From NCBI GenBank assembly GCA_963760935.1, contig CAVXFB010000006.1:186001-250000 (forward strand): 64,000 nt of DNA, in the 5' to 3' direction. A program made the translations under genes and the position numbers. The DNA comes from CAVXFB01 sp963760935 (lineage in GTDB: Bacteria > Planctomycetota > Planctomycetia > Pirellulales > Thermoguttaceae). The notes beneath the pieces are model-generated. The model did no database searches and was not told the origin of the DNA. It saw only the letters and a list, made by a program, of their open reading frames with translations. Every line of letters begins with the position of its first letter. The first letter of the stretch is position 1. Below, piece by piece: positions 17,054-26,937 of the stretch.

Positions 17054-17448
17054 AACGCTTCTCCTGTGTGACGAGTGCGACGTGCCGGCACCGGACAAAT
17101 GGGGGGAATCTTAGGGCCACATTACGGAAGCGACAAGATCAATTTGGGACGTTTTCGCCTTTCATTTGCCCGGTGCCGCGATGACAAGAGGCTTTTCCCG
17201 AAGGAGTTACAACGACGACAACCACGCGTAGGCGGCGAAAATGGCCTGCGGATTGCCTAAGTACCCGCTTACGAACGAGGTCCTTCGCTATGCTCAGGAT
17301 GACTCGCGTCACTTTGCAATTCTCCTGCACTTGTGCCAAGCGGCTGCGGCCATTTTCGACAGGCTTATAGTCTTGACTCACCCCCGCTTCCCATGATAGA
17401 CTTGTACGGACGGACGCGCCCGTCCACGCTGACAGGACAATTCGCATT
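17054..17448. other. Intergenic region with one arm of a dispersed palindrome
   Basis: This is a divergent spacer between the secretin-core gene and tetR, with no convincing gene. At 17279-17302 lies a single copy of the 24-bp arm found as an inverted pair at 44892-44964 (core TCCTTCGCTATGCTCAGGAT). The complementary arm is not visible nearby, so this is a solo or decayed copy. tetR promoter elements must lie in the last 100 bases but cannot be assigned. Confidence 0.5.
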
Positions 17449-18075
17449 ATGGCTGACAATAACGGTAACAACTGGACCGATCCCGACAAACGACGGGCCA
17501 TCCTCGATCAGGCCATCCGCACGTTTGCCGAGCTCGGCTTCCGCGGGACCGACGTGCAGGTAATCGCCGACCGAGCCGGTGTCGGCAAAGGGACCGTCTA
17601 CCGGTACTTCCACAAGAAGGAAGACCTCTTCTGGGCGGCGACGTTCGAGGTCCTGTTGCGGTTGGAGCAACATCTTTTCGACGCCGCTGACGTGGCGGAA
17701 ACGGCATGCGGCAAGATCCGCGCTGCCGGCATAGCCTACGCCCGCTTCTTCGAGTCAAACCCGCAATATCTTGAAATGTTTGTTCAGGACCGCGCCGAGT
17801 TTCGTGGCACGGGTCCCGAGTCGCACCGCGAGCATCATCAGAAACTCATCCACCGTTTCGGGAAGATACTGCAGCAAGGCATCGAATCGGGTGAACTGCT
17901 GCCCATGGATACCGAGCAAACGACGCACGCCTTGGGCAGTCTGCTGTATGGAACGGTTGTTCTCGGATGCCACCTGAACGCCGCGCCCAGTGTCGAAATG
18001 GCCGAGTACGGCATCGATGTCTTCCTGCGCGGCTTGCGTACCGAAACGTGTCATCCCGTGGGAGGCCCCAAGTGA
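17449..18075 (+). CDS. TetR/AcrR family transcriptional regulator of the adjacent efflux operon
   Basis: A 208-residue protein. The N-terminal helix-turn-helix is typical: ILDQAIRTFAELGFRGTDVQ and IADRAGVGKGTVYRYFHKKE (about residues 19-60). The rest is a helical ligand-binding domain. The stop codon overlaps the GTG start of the membrane fusion protein gene (GTGA at 18072-18075), so the regulator is the first gene of the efflux operon and probably represses it. No palindromic operator was identified with confidence upstream. The inducing ligand is unknown. Confidence 0.92.
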   Translation: MADNNGNNWTDPDKRRAILDQAIRTFAELGFRGTDVQVIADRAGVGKGTVYRYFHKKEDLFWAATFEVLLRLEQHLFDAADVAETACGKIRAAGIAYARFFESNPQYLEMFVQDRAEFRGTGPESHREHHQKLIHRFGKILQQGIESGELLPMDTEQTTHALGSLLYGTVVLGCHLNAAPSVEMAEYGIDVFLRGLRTETCHPVGGPK

Positions 18076-19481
18076 GCACCACATTAGCGAAAAAACCGAT
18101 GGCGCCTGCCAATCCGCTTAGCCTCGATCCGACGGTCGAAAACCGTGACGCGGAGTGGCCGGCCGCCGAGGCGATGCAAAAGCCGCGATTGCGTCGCTGG
18201 CTCTTGGTCCCTGTGTTGGTGGCCATCACGGGTGGCGCCGGTTGGTACGTCTATCACCAGCACGCGGCCGGCACGAGCGACGCTCGTCAAGCTGCCGGCG
18301 ATGATGCGGCACAGCAGCGCTCCGGCAAAGCGAACCTTGGCTTCGTTGCCAGCAGTAGCCCGGCCACGGCCGGCGCCAAGGGCGGCCAGCAACTTCGAAT
18401 CGAGACTGTGCCCGTCGAAGTCGTACAGCGGAGCGATACGCTGCGGTTGACCGGCAGCTTGATTGCCGACGAGCGATCATCGGTGGCCAGCAATACCAGC
18501 GGCATTGCCGCCGAGGTGCGCGTCGATCGCGGTAGCTTGGTACGCAAGAACGACGTGCTGGTCCAAATTGATCCGACCGACGCCAAGAACAAGCTGGCCG
18601 AAGGGCAGGCCATGCTCGATGAGCTCAAGGCACGGCTGGGACTCGAAGGCGACCTCTCCACGTTCAATCCCGAGGAGCAGCCCGAAGTCCGACTGGCCAA
18701 GGCCTCGGCCGATTTGGCCGCGGCCAACCTGCGGCGAACGCAGGACTTGTATGCGAAAAAGGTGATCTCGACCGAGGCCTACGACCAGACGCGAACGGAG
18801 TATGAACTGGCGACCCAGCGTTATCGTCAGGCATTGCTGCTGATCAAGCAGGCAACGCAGGCCTGTAAAACGGCCATGACCAAGCTGGCGATCCTGGAGA
18901 AGGCCGTGGCCGACACCACAATCCGGGCCCCATTCGATGGCTGGGTTGCCGAAAAGCTTGTGGCCGTCGGCGAGCAGATTTCCTCCGGCATGCAGGCGAC
19001 GAAGGTCGTGACGCTCGTGCGCGTCGACCCTCTGCGCCTTTCATTGACCGTGCCGCAGCAAGACGTCGGCTGTGTTCAGCCGGGCGAACAGGTGCGATTC
19101 CAGATTGACAGCTTCCCCGATCGCTCGTTCACCGCGACCGTGAAGTACATCGCGCCGATGGTCACCCATGACACACGCTCCATGGTCGTGGAGGCGGTCG
19201 TGCCGAACCCTGACCATGCCTTGCGGCCGGGCATGTTCGCCACGGCCGAACTGGTGCTCCCCAAGAAGGACGCCACCGTTTTCGCTCCCATTGCTGCTGT
19301 GCAAAAAGTTGGCGACGTGGCGCGAGTGTTTGTCGTTCGCGACGGCATGGCCCGCGAGCAGGTCGTCGCACTTGGCGAGATCGACAACGGCAAGGTCGAA
19401 ATCCGCGCCGGACTCAGTGGTAAGGAAAGGCTCGTCGCCCAGCCCGAGTTGGTCCGCGATGGAGACGTCGTGCGCCAATGA
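18072..19481 (+). CDS. RND efflux periplasmic adaptor (membrane fusion protein)
   Basis: The start is the GTG at 18072: it overlaps the tetR stop and has GGAGG at 18061-18065, spacing 6. The 469-residue product has a long cytoplasmic N-terminus, one transmembrane helix (WLLVPVLVAITGGAGWYVYH, about residue 38-57), then the lipoyl/barrel-sandwich half motif (SGIAAEVRVDRGSLVRKNDV), an alpha-hairpin coiled coil, the second lipoyl half (TTIRAPFDGWVAEKLVAVGE), beta-barrel and membrane-proximal domains. It bridges the inner-membrane RND pump and an outer-membrane channel; no TolC-like gene is in the window. The stop overlaps the pump ATG by 4 bp (19478-19481). Confidence 0.93.
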   Translation: MSTTLAKKPMAPANPLSLDPTVENRDAEWPAAEAMQKPRLRRWLLVPVLVAITGGAGWYVYHQHAAGTSDARQAAGDDAAQQRSGKANLGFVASSSPATAGAKGGQQLRIETVPVEVVQRSDTLRLTGSLIADERSSVASNTSGIAAEVRVDRGSLVRKNDVLVQIDPTDAKNKLAEGQAMLDELKARLGLEGDLSTFNPEEQPEVRLAKASADLAAANLRRTQDLYAKKVISTEAYDQTRTEYELATQRYRQALLLIKQATQACKTAMTKLAILEKAVADTTIRAPFDGWVAEKLVAVGEQISSGMQATKVVTLVRVDPLRLSLTVPQQDVGCVQPGEQVRFQIDSFPDRSFTATVKYIAPMVTHDTRSMVVEAVVPNPDHALRPGMFATAELVLPKKDATVFAPIAAVQKVGDVARVFVVRDGMAREQVVALGEIDNGKVEIRAGLSGKERLVAQPELVRDGDVVRQ

Positions 19482-22400
19482 ATCAACTGGCTGCAATCTG
19501 CGTCAAGCGTCCCGTCTTTGCCACCGTGCTGATCCTGGTGCTGGTGGTGTTCGGCATCTCGGGCTATGCCAAGCTCGGCGTCGACCGCTTTCCCAAGGTC
19601 GATTTTCCCATCATCACGGTGACGATGCGCCAGCCCGGCTCGGCGCCCGAGGAAATCGAAACCGAAATCACCGACAAGATCGAAGAAGCCGTCAACACGG
19701 TCAACGGCATCGACGAACTGCGTTCGATCTCGTCCGAAGGCATCTCGCAGGTTTTCATCACCTTCCAGTTGGAGAAGGACATCGACGTCGCGGCTCAGGA
19801 CGTCCGCGACAAGGTCAATGGTGTCTTGCCACAACTGCCGAAAGACATCGACCAGCCGACGGTCGAGAAGATGGACCCGGACGCGACCCCCGTCCTTTCG
19901 ATCGCCGTCTCCGCGCCGCCGCCGACTACGCTCCGCGACATCACCGAATATTGCGACAAAGTGTTGCGGCGACAGTTAGAATCGCTGGGCGGAGTGGGCC
20001 AAGTGATGCTCGTCGGCGGCCAGGCCCGACAAATCAACGTGCAACTCGATCCCTTGAAGTTGCGGGCCTACAAGCTGAGCGTAGCCGACGTCGCCCGCGC
20101 CTTGGCGGCGCAAAATCTGCAAATGCCCAGCGGCTCGATGAAAGTTGGCGCTACGGAATACACGCTGCGCACCATGGGCCGCGTAAGCAGTATGTCGCAG
20201 ATGGATCGCATCGCCGTGGCCAATCGCGATGGCCACACGATTACCGTCGGCGACCTTGGCACCTCCGAGGATTCAACCGAGGAAGTCAAGAGCGCATCGT
20301 TCTACAACGACACGCCGTGCGTGCTGATGAACATCCGTAAGCAGTCGGGCACCAACACGGTCGCCGTGGCCGACGCGCTCAAGGAGCGGTTGGCCGAACT
20401 GAGCAAACTCGCGCCCAAGGGCTATCGCGTCGAAGTGGTGCGCGACCAATCGGTCTTCATCAAAACCTCGATCGATACGGTCAAAGAGCACCTGGTGCTC
20501 GGCAGCATCTTGGCGGCCGTGGTGGTGTTCCTCTTCCTGGCCAACAGCCGCGCCACGGTCATCGCCGCACTCTCGATCCCCACCTCGATCATCGCCGCCT
20601 TCGCGATCATCAACTACATGGGCTTCACGCTCAACAGCATTACGCTCTTGGCCTTGACGCTCTCGGTGGGCATCGTCATCGACGACGCGATCGTCGTCAT
20701 GGAGAACATCTTCCGATACATCGAGGAAAAGCGCTATTCTCCCGCTCAGGCTGCCGTCGCCGCTACCGCCGAAATCGCGCTGGCCGTCATGGCGATCACC
20801 ATCTCGCTGGTGGCTGTATTCCTGCCAATCGCCATGATGGAGGGCATCGTCGGCCGCTTCCTGAAATCGTTCGGCATCACCATGGCGGGCACGATACTGG
20901 TGAGCATGCTCGTCAGCTTCACGCTGACCCCCATGCTGGCCGCTCGATGGTTCAAAGGACCCGGTAAGGAACCCAAGGAAAAGGCCAAGCACTCGAGCTC
21001 GAAGAATCAATTCCTCTATCACCTCCTCGAACAAGCGTATCTTGTCGTGCTGAAGTTCTCGCTGCGGCATCGCTGGATCGTCGTGGCCGCCGTCGTCGGT
21101 TGCATGGCCACGTTGCCTATGCTCTTCCGCACGGTCAATAAGAACTTCATTCCCGATGACGACTCTTCGGAGTTCCAAGTCAGCGTCCAAGCCCCCGAAG
21201 GCACCACTCTCGAAGCCACGCAGGTCCTGATCGCCCGCATCGCGCGCGACATCCGCAAGCTCGACGGCGTGCGCTATACGATCGGAAGCGTGGCCGACAC
21301 CGAGCAACGCAATCCATACCAAGGCACCATCTACGTCCGTCTGGTCAACATCGCCGACCGCAGCTTCGATCAGTCCGAACTCATCCAATTCGTGCGCGAT
21401 AACATCCTGACCAAATACGCGGGCGACAACCTCCGCATGAGCGCGAGTCCAGTCTCCCTGATGTCTGGCGGCGGCATGACCAGCGCCGACGTCCAATATA
21501 TGATCGGCGGCCCGGATATTCAGAAGCTCGAAAAGTACGCCAGGGCCGTGATGGCCGACTTGGGCAAGGTGCCCGGCGCGGTCGACGTCGATTCTTCGCT
21601 CTCGGTTGGCAAGCCACAGTTCGGCATCACGCCCGACCGGCCTAAGGCTGCGCAGCTTCACGTCGACGTTGCCGACATCGCCAACACACTGCGGCTTTTG
21701 GTTGCCGGCGACAAGGTGTCCGACTATAACGAGAAGGGCGAGCAGTATGAGGTCCACGTTCGCGCCAATGCCGACGCCCGCAATCATCTCGACGAACTCA
21801 AAATGGTCACCGTGCCGTCGAGCAAATTCGACACGATTCCGTTGGGCGACGTCGTTCGTTTCGAGAAAGGCACGGGCCCGGCCCAGATCAATCGTCTGGC
21901 CCGAACGCGGCAAGTCACAATCACCGCCAATCTTGCGCCAACACGTCACAGCAAATGGTGTTGGACAAGATTGCCGAATCGGCCGCGAAACTCGACATGG
22001 GGCCCGAGTATAGAACCGGGCTGTTGGGCAAGTCGAAGGAAATGGCCAAAGCCTTCCGCGGCTTCTTCTTTGCCTTTATCTTGGCCTTCATCTTCGTTTA
22101 CCTGTGCATCGCCGCCCAATTCGAGTCGTGGCTGCACCCGATCACGATCCTCTTGTCGTTGCCGCTGACGCTGCCGTTCGCGCTGGTTTCGCTCCTGATC
22201 TTCCACCAGTCGCTGAACATCTTCTCGTTGTTGGGCATCCTGGTGCTATTCGCGGTGGTCAAGAAGAACTCGATCTTGCAGATCGACCACACCAATCAAC
22301 TTCGCGCATTGGGCACGCCAAGGTTTGAGGCCATCGTGGCCGCCAATCGCGACCGGCTTCGCCCGATCCTCATGACCACCGTGGCCTTCGTGGCCGGCAT

Positions 22401-22698
22401 GATCCCTACGTTCGTTTCGAACGCCGAGGGGGCGGCCGTGAACAAAGCCATCAGCGGCGTGATCATCGGCGGCCAAACCCTGTCGCTGCTGTTGACGCTT
22501 TTGGCAACGCCCGTGGCCTATTCGCTCTTCGACGACTTGAGCGTACTGCTTGCACGCCTCTTCGGTGGTCGAACGGCGGAAGAACCGTCCGATTCGAAAC
22601 GCGCTCCGCGTCGCCCGCCGGAACATGGCAACGGCGATACGGTGCGGATCAAGGACGGCGGTCACACCATCGTTGTCGGACGTGAATCGGAGTTGTAG
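19478..22698 (+). pseudogene. RND multidrug efflux transporter (AcrB/MdtBC-like), interrupted by a one-base frameshift
   Basis: The gene starts at ATG 19478 (coupled to the adaptor gene) and encodes an RND pump of about 1070 residues in two frames. Frame one runs to 22168 but is only meaningful to about 21940; the second frame carries the rest to 22698. Reading the second frame with one extra A after 21940 restores a smooth junction (LAPN TSQQMVLDKIAE). Motifs: first TM PVFATVLILVLVVFGISGYA, the proton-relay VGIVIDDAIVVMENIF, and late TM helices AKAFRGFFFAFILAFIFVYL and VVKKNSILQIDHTN. A downstream ATG at 21955 has no ribosome site. It is either a sequencing error or a disabled pump; RND proteins do not use programmed frameshifts. 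Confidence 0.85.
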
Positions 22699-22701
22699 GT
22701 T

Positions 22702-22724
22702 GTGACAAGCGCAGTGCTTGTCAC
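22702..22724. terminator. Bidirectional hairpin between converging genes
   Basis: GTGACAAGC (22702-22710) and GCTTGTCAC (22716-22724) form a perfect 9-bp stem with loop GCAGT. It lies 3 bp after the RND stop and before the converging Coa1-like gene (stop 22755). No T-run follows, so it is a candidate terminator or mRNA-end stabiliser. Confidence 0.55.
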
Positions 22725-22754
22725 GCGCTACGGACGAATGCGCGGCGCCGCTCG

Positions 22755-23309
22755 TTACTTTTCCGGCCCTGCGCCGGGCGGAATGGGTAGATTGATCTGT
22801 GGGGCCGGCTCATTCGGTGGGGCCGGCGTATTCGACTCCGGCTTGCTCGAGACAGACTTGGGAGCCTCGTATGGAGGCGCTTTGTTTGCATCCGCACCTT
22901 CCGCCAACGACACCGGCTCACCGTTGACATCTAATTTCGTGATTTCCCATATTCCATTCATCAGCTTTGCGAGAACATGAGCGCTGGCATGTCCCTTAGG
23001 TCCCTCGACATTCCACCGCACTTCTTTCTCGCCTTCCTCGATACGAGCAGAAGGCGGCGGCCACTTTACCATCTTGATCGGCTCGCCAAGCTCTTGCCGC
23101 AACTGCTTGTCACTCCGAATTGTGGTCATGGCCGACTGGTACACGTCCAGTTGGAAGATCCGCAGATATAGCGCCCAGTACGCCGCTCCGCCGCCGATCA
23201 GCACCACAGCCACCAGCAATGTCGGTATGAACCACAGCCAGTTACGCCGCCACCAGCCGCGTTGCCGCTGTGCCCCACCCATCTCAGTGCCGCCGTTGTT
23301 CGTGCTCAT
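22755..23309 (-). CDS. Membrane-anchored Coa1-like (cytochrome oxidase assembly protein 1-type) protein
   Basis: A 184-residue protein. A basic N-terminus RGWWRRNWLWFIPTL enters one transmembrane helix (about 23-48, ending GGGAAYWALYL). The soluble part has RSDKQLRQELGEPIKMVKW, EVRWNVEGPKGHASAHVLAK and WEITKLDVN, which matches the compact Coa1-type fold seen in many planctomycete proteins. The tail (about 140-184) is Pro-rich. Its ATG overlaps the TGA of the small broken gene upstream (23306-23309). The role in cytochrome oxidase assembly is only a family-name inference; no oxidase genes are nearby. Confidence 0.6.
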   Translation of the reverse strand: MSTNNGGTEMGGAQRQRGWWRRNWLWFIPTLLVAVVLIGGGAAYWALYLRIFQLDVYQSAMTTIRSDKQLRQELGEPIKMVKWPPPSARIEEGEKEVRWNVEGPKGHASAHVLAKLMNGIWEITKLDVNGEPVSLAEGADANKAPPYEAPKSVSSKPESNTPAPPNEPAPQINLPIPPGAGPEK

Positions 23310-23519
23310 GGGGATGGCTCCAGTCTGAGAAATTCCGGATCGATATCATGCCAGCCCTCGTCAGGGCCATCAAACTGCACCAGCGCGTGGCCGTTGCAGC
23401 TAATGGTTACGACGCGGCCCGGCATACCGGCCCAGCGCGCAACTCCGGACGCTGGGCGTCGACCAACACGCGCTTGCCGGAATAGGCTTGTTTCAAAAGT
23501 TCAAGCGCTCTGCAGTCAT
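23306..23519 (-). pseudogene. Small gene decayed by two apparent one-base deletions, coupled to the Coa1-like gene
   Basis: This stretch is not one open frame, but its pieces read well. From ATG 23517-23519 (MTA), a shift leads to ALELLKQAYSGKRVLVDAQR, and a second shift near 23440 leads to RWAGMPGRVVTISCNGHALV, then QFDGPDEGWHDIDPEFLRLE and a TGA that overlaps the next ATG by 4 bp. Adding one base near each junction gives a continuous protein of about 70 residues. The composition and the overlap with the downstream start argue that it was a real gene. Similar short 'RPELxxxAG...GWYDIDPxFL' proteins are, to my recollection, common in planctomycetes; this is not verified here. Confidence 0.6.
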
Positions 23520-23597
23520 GGCAACCTCAAAAGGACCCTCTAGCGGCGCGTAATTTAACACTTCAGCAGGCGAGCGACAATGCCGCCTTACGTAGCA

Positions 23598-24644
23598 GGT
23601 GTGAGCGTCTTGGTTGTGGGTGGGAAATCAGGCAAATCGTTGGTTTGTCGATAAGGTTTACCTATTTTCCACCGAATCAAGGAGGGGTGAGTCATGGACG
23701 ACTTACGAACTGCGGCGGGGTACGAGGCGGGTCAATCGGCGGAAGTGGAGCGGGTGATTGCGCTTGTGATGAAGGCCATCGAAGGGGATGTGCGCTGAAT
23801 CGCCGAAGCGATGGTGTTGAAGCGCGACGACCAGTTGCTGGACCCCGGCGAGTTTGATCTGCGCCATGATGTTCTGGGCATGGCCCGCCACATGTTGCAA
23901 GCAACGGTTAACGGCCGCAAAAAAGGGGGTACCGAGGTTCCAGCACGATCTGCTCCCGGTGCGGCCAAAATGCCCACTTCGTCGAGTGGCGTGACAAGAC
24001 GATCGTGAGTTTGTTTGGCTCCGTGACGATCCGCTTCGCCTACTACCACTGTCGGCATTGCGGAAAGGGATATCGGCCGTGGTGCGACAAGCTGCGTTTG
24101 AGCAACGGGGCCCTGACGCCCGCCGCCGACAAAATCACGGCGTTGGCCGGCGTGCTGGGCAGCTTTGTCGACGGCGCCCAACGCATGTTGTGGAAAATGG
24201 CGGGGCTACGCCTCAGCGAATCCACGGTGGAACGCACCACGGAAGCCGCTGGCCAACGAGTGCGCCAGCAACTCGGCGAAGGAAAATCGCTTGGACCGAC
24301 ATCTGGCGGGGCGTGGCAACTGGAGGAAATGGACCTTGGCACGTCCTCGGTGGCGATTCGGAAAGAGCATCGTCAAGCGGTGCAATACTTCCACAATCAC
24401 GAGCACCGCATGGACTATCCGACCTACGTCCGCAACGGTTGGCAGATCGGCTCAGGACCAGTCGAGTTGGCCTGCAAGACGGCGGTCGGCAATCGGGTGA
24501 AGGGCGGCGGGATGCGATGGGGCCAGGACGGTGCCGACGCCGTCTGCCACTTGCGTGCCCTCTATCTCAGCGAGTCGGCCTATTGGGAGTCCTTCTGGAA
24601 TCCGCCCCCCACCTGACGCTACCCACAGATCTGACGCTCACACC
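23598..24644 (+). mobile_element. ISKra4-family relic with terminal inverted repeats
   Basis: The left end begins GGTGTGAGCGTC at 23598 and continues TTGGTTGTGGGT; the right end at 24644, read inward on the other strand, begins GGTGTGAGCGTC and continues AGATCTGTGGGT. The two ends thus share a perfect 12-bp outer block and a second block. The element is about 1.05 kb and contains only a nonsense- and frameshift-bearing transposase missing its middle. A second related left end starts at 24669, 24 bp away. No target duplication was found. Confidence 0.75.
23694..24616 (+). pseudogene. ISKra4-family transposase remnant, internally deleted
   Basis: The N-terminal piece starts at ATG 23694 (MDDLRTAAGYEAGQSAE) and hits a TGA at 23796 where the sister copy has Trp (EIWQIAE), a nonsense change. 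After an A6/G5 homopolymer shift at 23919-23929 it continues with a zinc-ribbon-like part (TICSRCGQNAHF...YYHCRHCGKG) and ALTPAADKITALAGVLGSF, LRLSESTVERTTEAAG. It then jumps to a C-terminal block (YPTYVRNGWQIGSGPVE, ACKTAVGNRVKGGGMRWGQD). The catalytic centre between is deleted. The element cannot transpose by itself. Confidence 0.8.
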
Positions 24645-24668
24645 TCGGAGCGGCCGGAGCGGAGTTGT

Positions 24669-25099
24669 GGTGTGAGCGTCTTGATCGTGGGTGGGAAATT
24701 CGGCATTAAGCCGCTTTGGCAAGGAGGTTTACCTGTGTTCCGCCGAACCAAGGCGGGAAGGCTATGGATCGCACACCCGAGGAATTGGCCGAAGTCCAAC
24801 GTGCGCATGATGTTTTGTTGAAAGCGATGGATCGAGAGATTTGGCAAATCGCCGAACTGATGGTTGGCAAACGGGACGATCAATTGTTCGGAGAAACCGA
24901 GTTTGCCTTGCGAGACAAGGTGCTGCGCATGGATTACCCCGAGTACCGCAAGCAAGGATTGCCCATGACGAGCACTTACGTGGAATCGACGGTCAAACAA
25001 ATCAACCGACGGATGCGGGGGACGGAGAAGTTCTGGTCGCACGGCGTCGAGTCGATGCGAACTCTCGTTGCAGATCACCTTTCATGCGATTTGCGTTGA
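24669..25099 (+). mobile_element. Second, truncated ISKra4-type relic (left end plus fused gene remnant)
   Basis: The left end at 24669 (GGTGTGAGCGTCTTGATCGT) and the following leader up to the start codon are clearly homologous to 23598-23700, including the GGTTTACCT...CCGAA.CAAGG words. No matching right inverted repeat is present before the rhomboid gene, so the right end is lost. Confidence 0.65.
24764..25099 (+). pseudogene. Internally deleted ISKra4-type transposase remnant (111 codons)
   Basis: The intact short frame begins MDRTPEELAEVQRAHDVLLK. It keeps the N-terminal EIWQIAELMVGKRDDQLFGE block and then switches directly to a C-terminal block (MDYPEYRKQGLPMTSTYVES, TVKQINRRMRGTEKFWS). 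Several hundred central codons, including the DDE residues, are missing. The N-terminal part aligns by eye with the remnant at 23694 but the C-terminal part is of a different subgroup. The 3' end overlaps the rhomboid gene by 25 bp, tail to tail. Confidence 0.7.
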
Positions 25100-25947
25100 T
25101 ATTCACGGCTGGCCGTTTCGAGGATCTTGCGCTCGCTGGACGTCAGGCTCGCTTCGCCCTCGCGGTAGATCTTCGCCAGGATGCGGTCGACCTCCTCGGT
25201 TAGCTCAGGCGTCTTGGGCTCCTCGGGCTGGTGGACTCGCAGTCGCGGTTTGCGGCGAAAGAGCGACCAACTCGGCCCGCGAAAATTGGTCAGCCGGGTG
25301 AGGTTCCAGCGGCCCTGGTAGTAGAGCAAAGCGAACGCAGCGCCAGCGAAGTGCGCCGTAACAGCCACATCGCCTTCACGGCTTATAGCTATGAAAATAT
25401 CCCACGCCACAAGAAGCACTCCCAACGCCCAGGCGGGAACGGGAATGACGAAGAACAATAAGAGTGTGCGGCGGGGAAAATTGAGCGCGTAAAGGATGAC
25501 TACGCCGGTGATGGCGCCGGACGCTCCGTACGCCTGTGCGTTCTGCGTGTGCGCCAGCACGTTGACGACGTCCCACGCAACGAACGACACGACAATCATC
25601 ACCAGATAAAGCCGTAGGAACTCCCGCCTCCCATAGAGATCTTCCACGTCGCGGCCGAGAAAGAACAATCCGAGCATGTTGAAGAGGATATGCTGGAACT
25701 GCCCGGGGGAATGGGCAAACCCGGCCGTCAGATATTGCCACCAGAGCCAGGGTTGGCTGAGCGTATCGACGTGGACCGCTAAGTGATCGCTAAGCCAACG
25801 GCTCTCTACACCAGTTTGCGGCGTGAAGAAATCTGCCAGCCAGACGGCGACGTTCAGAACGATAATCGAGCCGACGATCGAACTCGGTAGATACGACGAA
25901 ACGCTGGGCCGCTCTTGGCGGTAATAGTCGCGGTCATAGATGCCCAC
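25075..25947 (-). CDS. Rhomboid-family intramembrane serine protease
   Basis: The GTG at 25947 is preferred because it gives VGIYDRDYYRQERPSVSSYL, the common planctomycete rhomboid N-terminus, and starts 4 bp after the upstream stop; the ORF itself extends to 25986. The 290-residue product has about six transmembrane helices. The catalytic Ser is in AYGASGAITGVV and the His in VTAHFAGAAFAL, the latter in the last helix. FAHSPGQFQHILFNMLGLFF is the family's loop-1/TM2 motif. A soluble C-terminal tail (about 235-290, TEEVDRILAKIYREGEASLT) is frequent in this subgroup. The substrate is unknown. Confidence 0.92.
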   Translation of the reverse strand: MGIYDRDYYRQERPSVSSYLPSSIVGSIIVLNVAVWLADFFTPQTGVESRWLSDHLAVHVDTLSQPWLWWQYLTAGFAHSPGQFQHILFNMLGLFFLGRDVEDLYGRREFLRLYLVMIVVSFVAWDVVNVLAHTQNAQAYGASGAITGVVILYALNFPRRTLLLFFVIPVPAWALGVLLVAWDIFIAISREGDVAVTAHFAGAAFALLYYQGRWNLTRLTNFRGPSWSLFRRKPRLRVHQPEEPKTPELTEEVDRILAKIYREGEASLTSSERKILETASREYQRKSHER

Positions 25948-25951
25948 CGAG

Positions 25952-26937
25952 CTATTGGCCCCCCGCACCGTTCTGCGCCATGGCACGGGTACGCTGATCG
26001 ATGCGCCGCACGGCTTCGCGTTGCAGCACGGCGATTTGGCCGGCCATGGCCTGGTTAGCGTGGATCAATCGGGCGATGGCCGCCTTCGTGGCTGCCAACT
26101 CCTGTTCGACTAGCGTTTGATAAGCAAGTACGATGCCTTCTTCTTTTTGCATCTTCTTCGCATCTTGCGCGGCCGTCGCCACGTCGACCTTGAGCCCGGC
26201 AACCATTTGCTTCGCTGCGGCCAACGCAGCGTCCAGACGGCGGTTGTCGCGGGTGAGATAGTCGATGCGATCGTTCAGGAGGGTCTTCTGGCGCGGTACG
26301 CACTGAAGAGCACGTGATAGTCACGCACCGGGCGTGCGCTATCAAAATTCAGGGCCTTCTTTTCCTCGTCACTTAGCGACGCCATCACCTCGCGGTTGTC
26401 CCGCGGCATCACGTCGTAGAGCACCCACGGTTCCTTGGCCTTGGCCAAGCGATCGAGGTCGCTGGCGTCAAGCCGAGAGGTGGGCACGAGCACTACCTGC
26501 TTCTGCGCCGGGTCGGCCTTGGTAACCTTGAACTCGCCGAGGTATCCGCCGCCCTTTTGGACGTCGGCCTCGTCGAAGGCGTACAGAGTCGTATTGTCCG
26601 CAATGCCACTCAGATCGGGTTGCTCGGTCGTGATCGTGACCGTCGCCGAGCCGTCCTCTGGCTTTGTGGCAACTTTGGCATCGCACTTGAACCATGCCCG
26701 ACCGCGGTCCGCAATCAGCCCTTCGAGTTCCATCCGCAACTGTCGTATGCCCGGCCGAGCCGCGGTGCCATCCGCGACCGCCTCGCTATCTTGTTGAACC
26801 TGCTTGATCCGCTGCTCATACTTAGCGGCCAACTCCTGCCAGTTCTGGTGCGTCCGAAGCGTTACCACTGCCATGCCGAGAAAGATGATGGCCACAAACG
26901 CGATAACACCAACGAGGATCTTGTTGGCAAGACTCAT
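25952..26937 (-). pseudogene. Coiled-coil membrane protein split by a one-base frameshift
   Basis: Two frames form one probable protein of about 328 residues. The first (start 26937) has a single N-terminal TM helix (ILVGVIAFVAIIFLGMAVVT), a short coiled coil, and a beta-rich domain (LYAFDEADVQKGGGYLGEFK, WVLYDVMPRDNREV); it ends at a stop near 26275. The second continues with TLLNDRIDYLTRDNRRLDAA and a long helix (LAAAKQMVAGLKVDVATAAQ, onward to 25952). One additional base near 26287-26290 joins them (AYRAR-KTLLNDRID). I do not recognise a named family. The rhomboid gene starts 4 bp downstream. Confidence 0.7.

Noticed and set aside
20273..21949. Minus-strand frame of 558 codons opposite the RND gene
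   Set aside because: Asp/His/Arg-rich shadow translation of a well-supported gene, without any domain.
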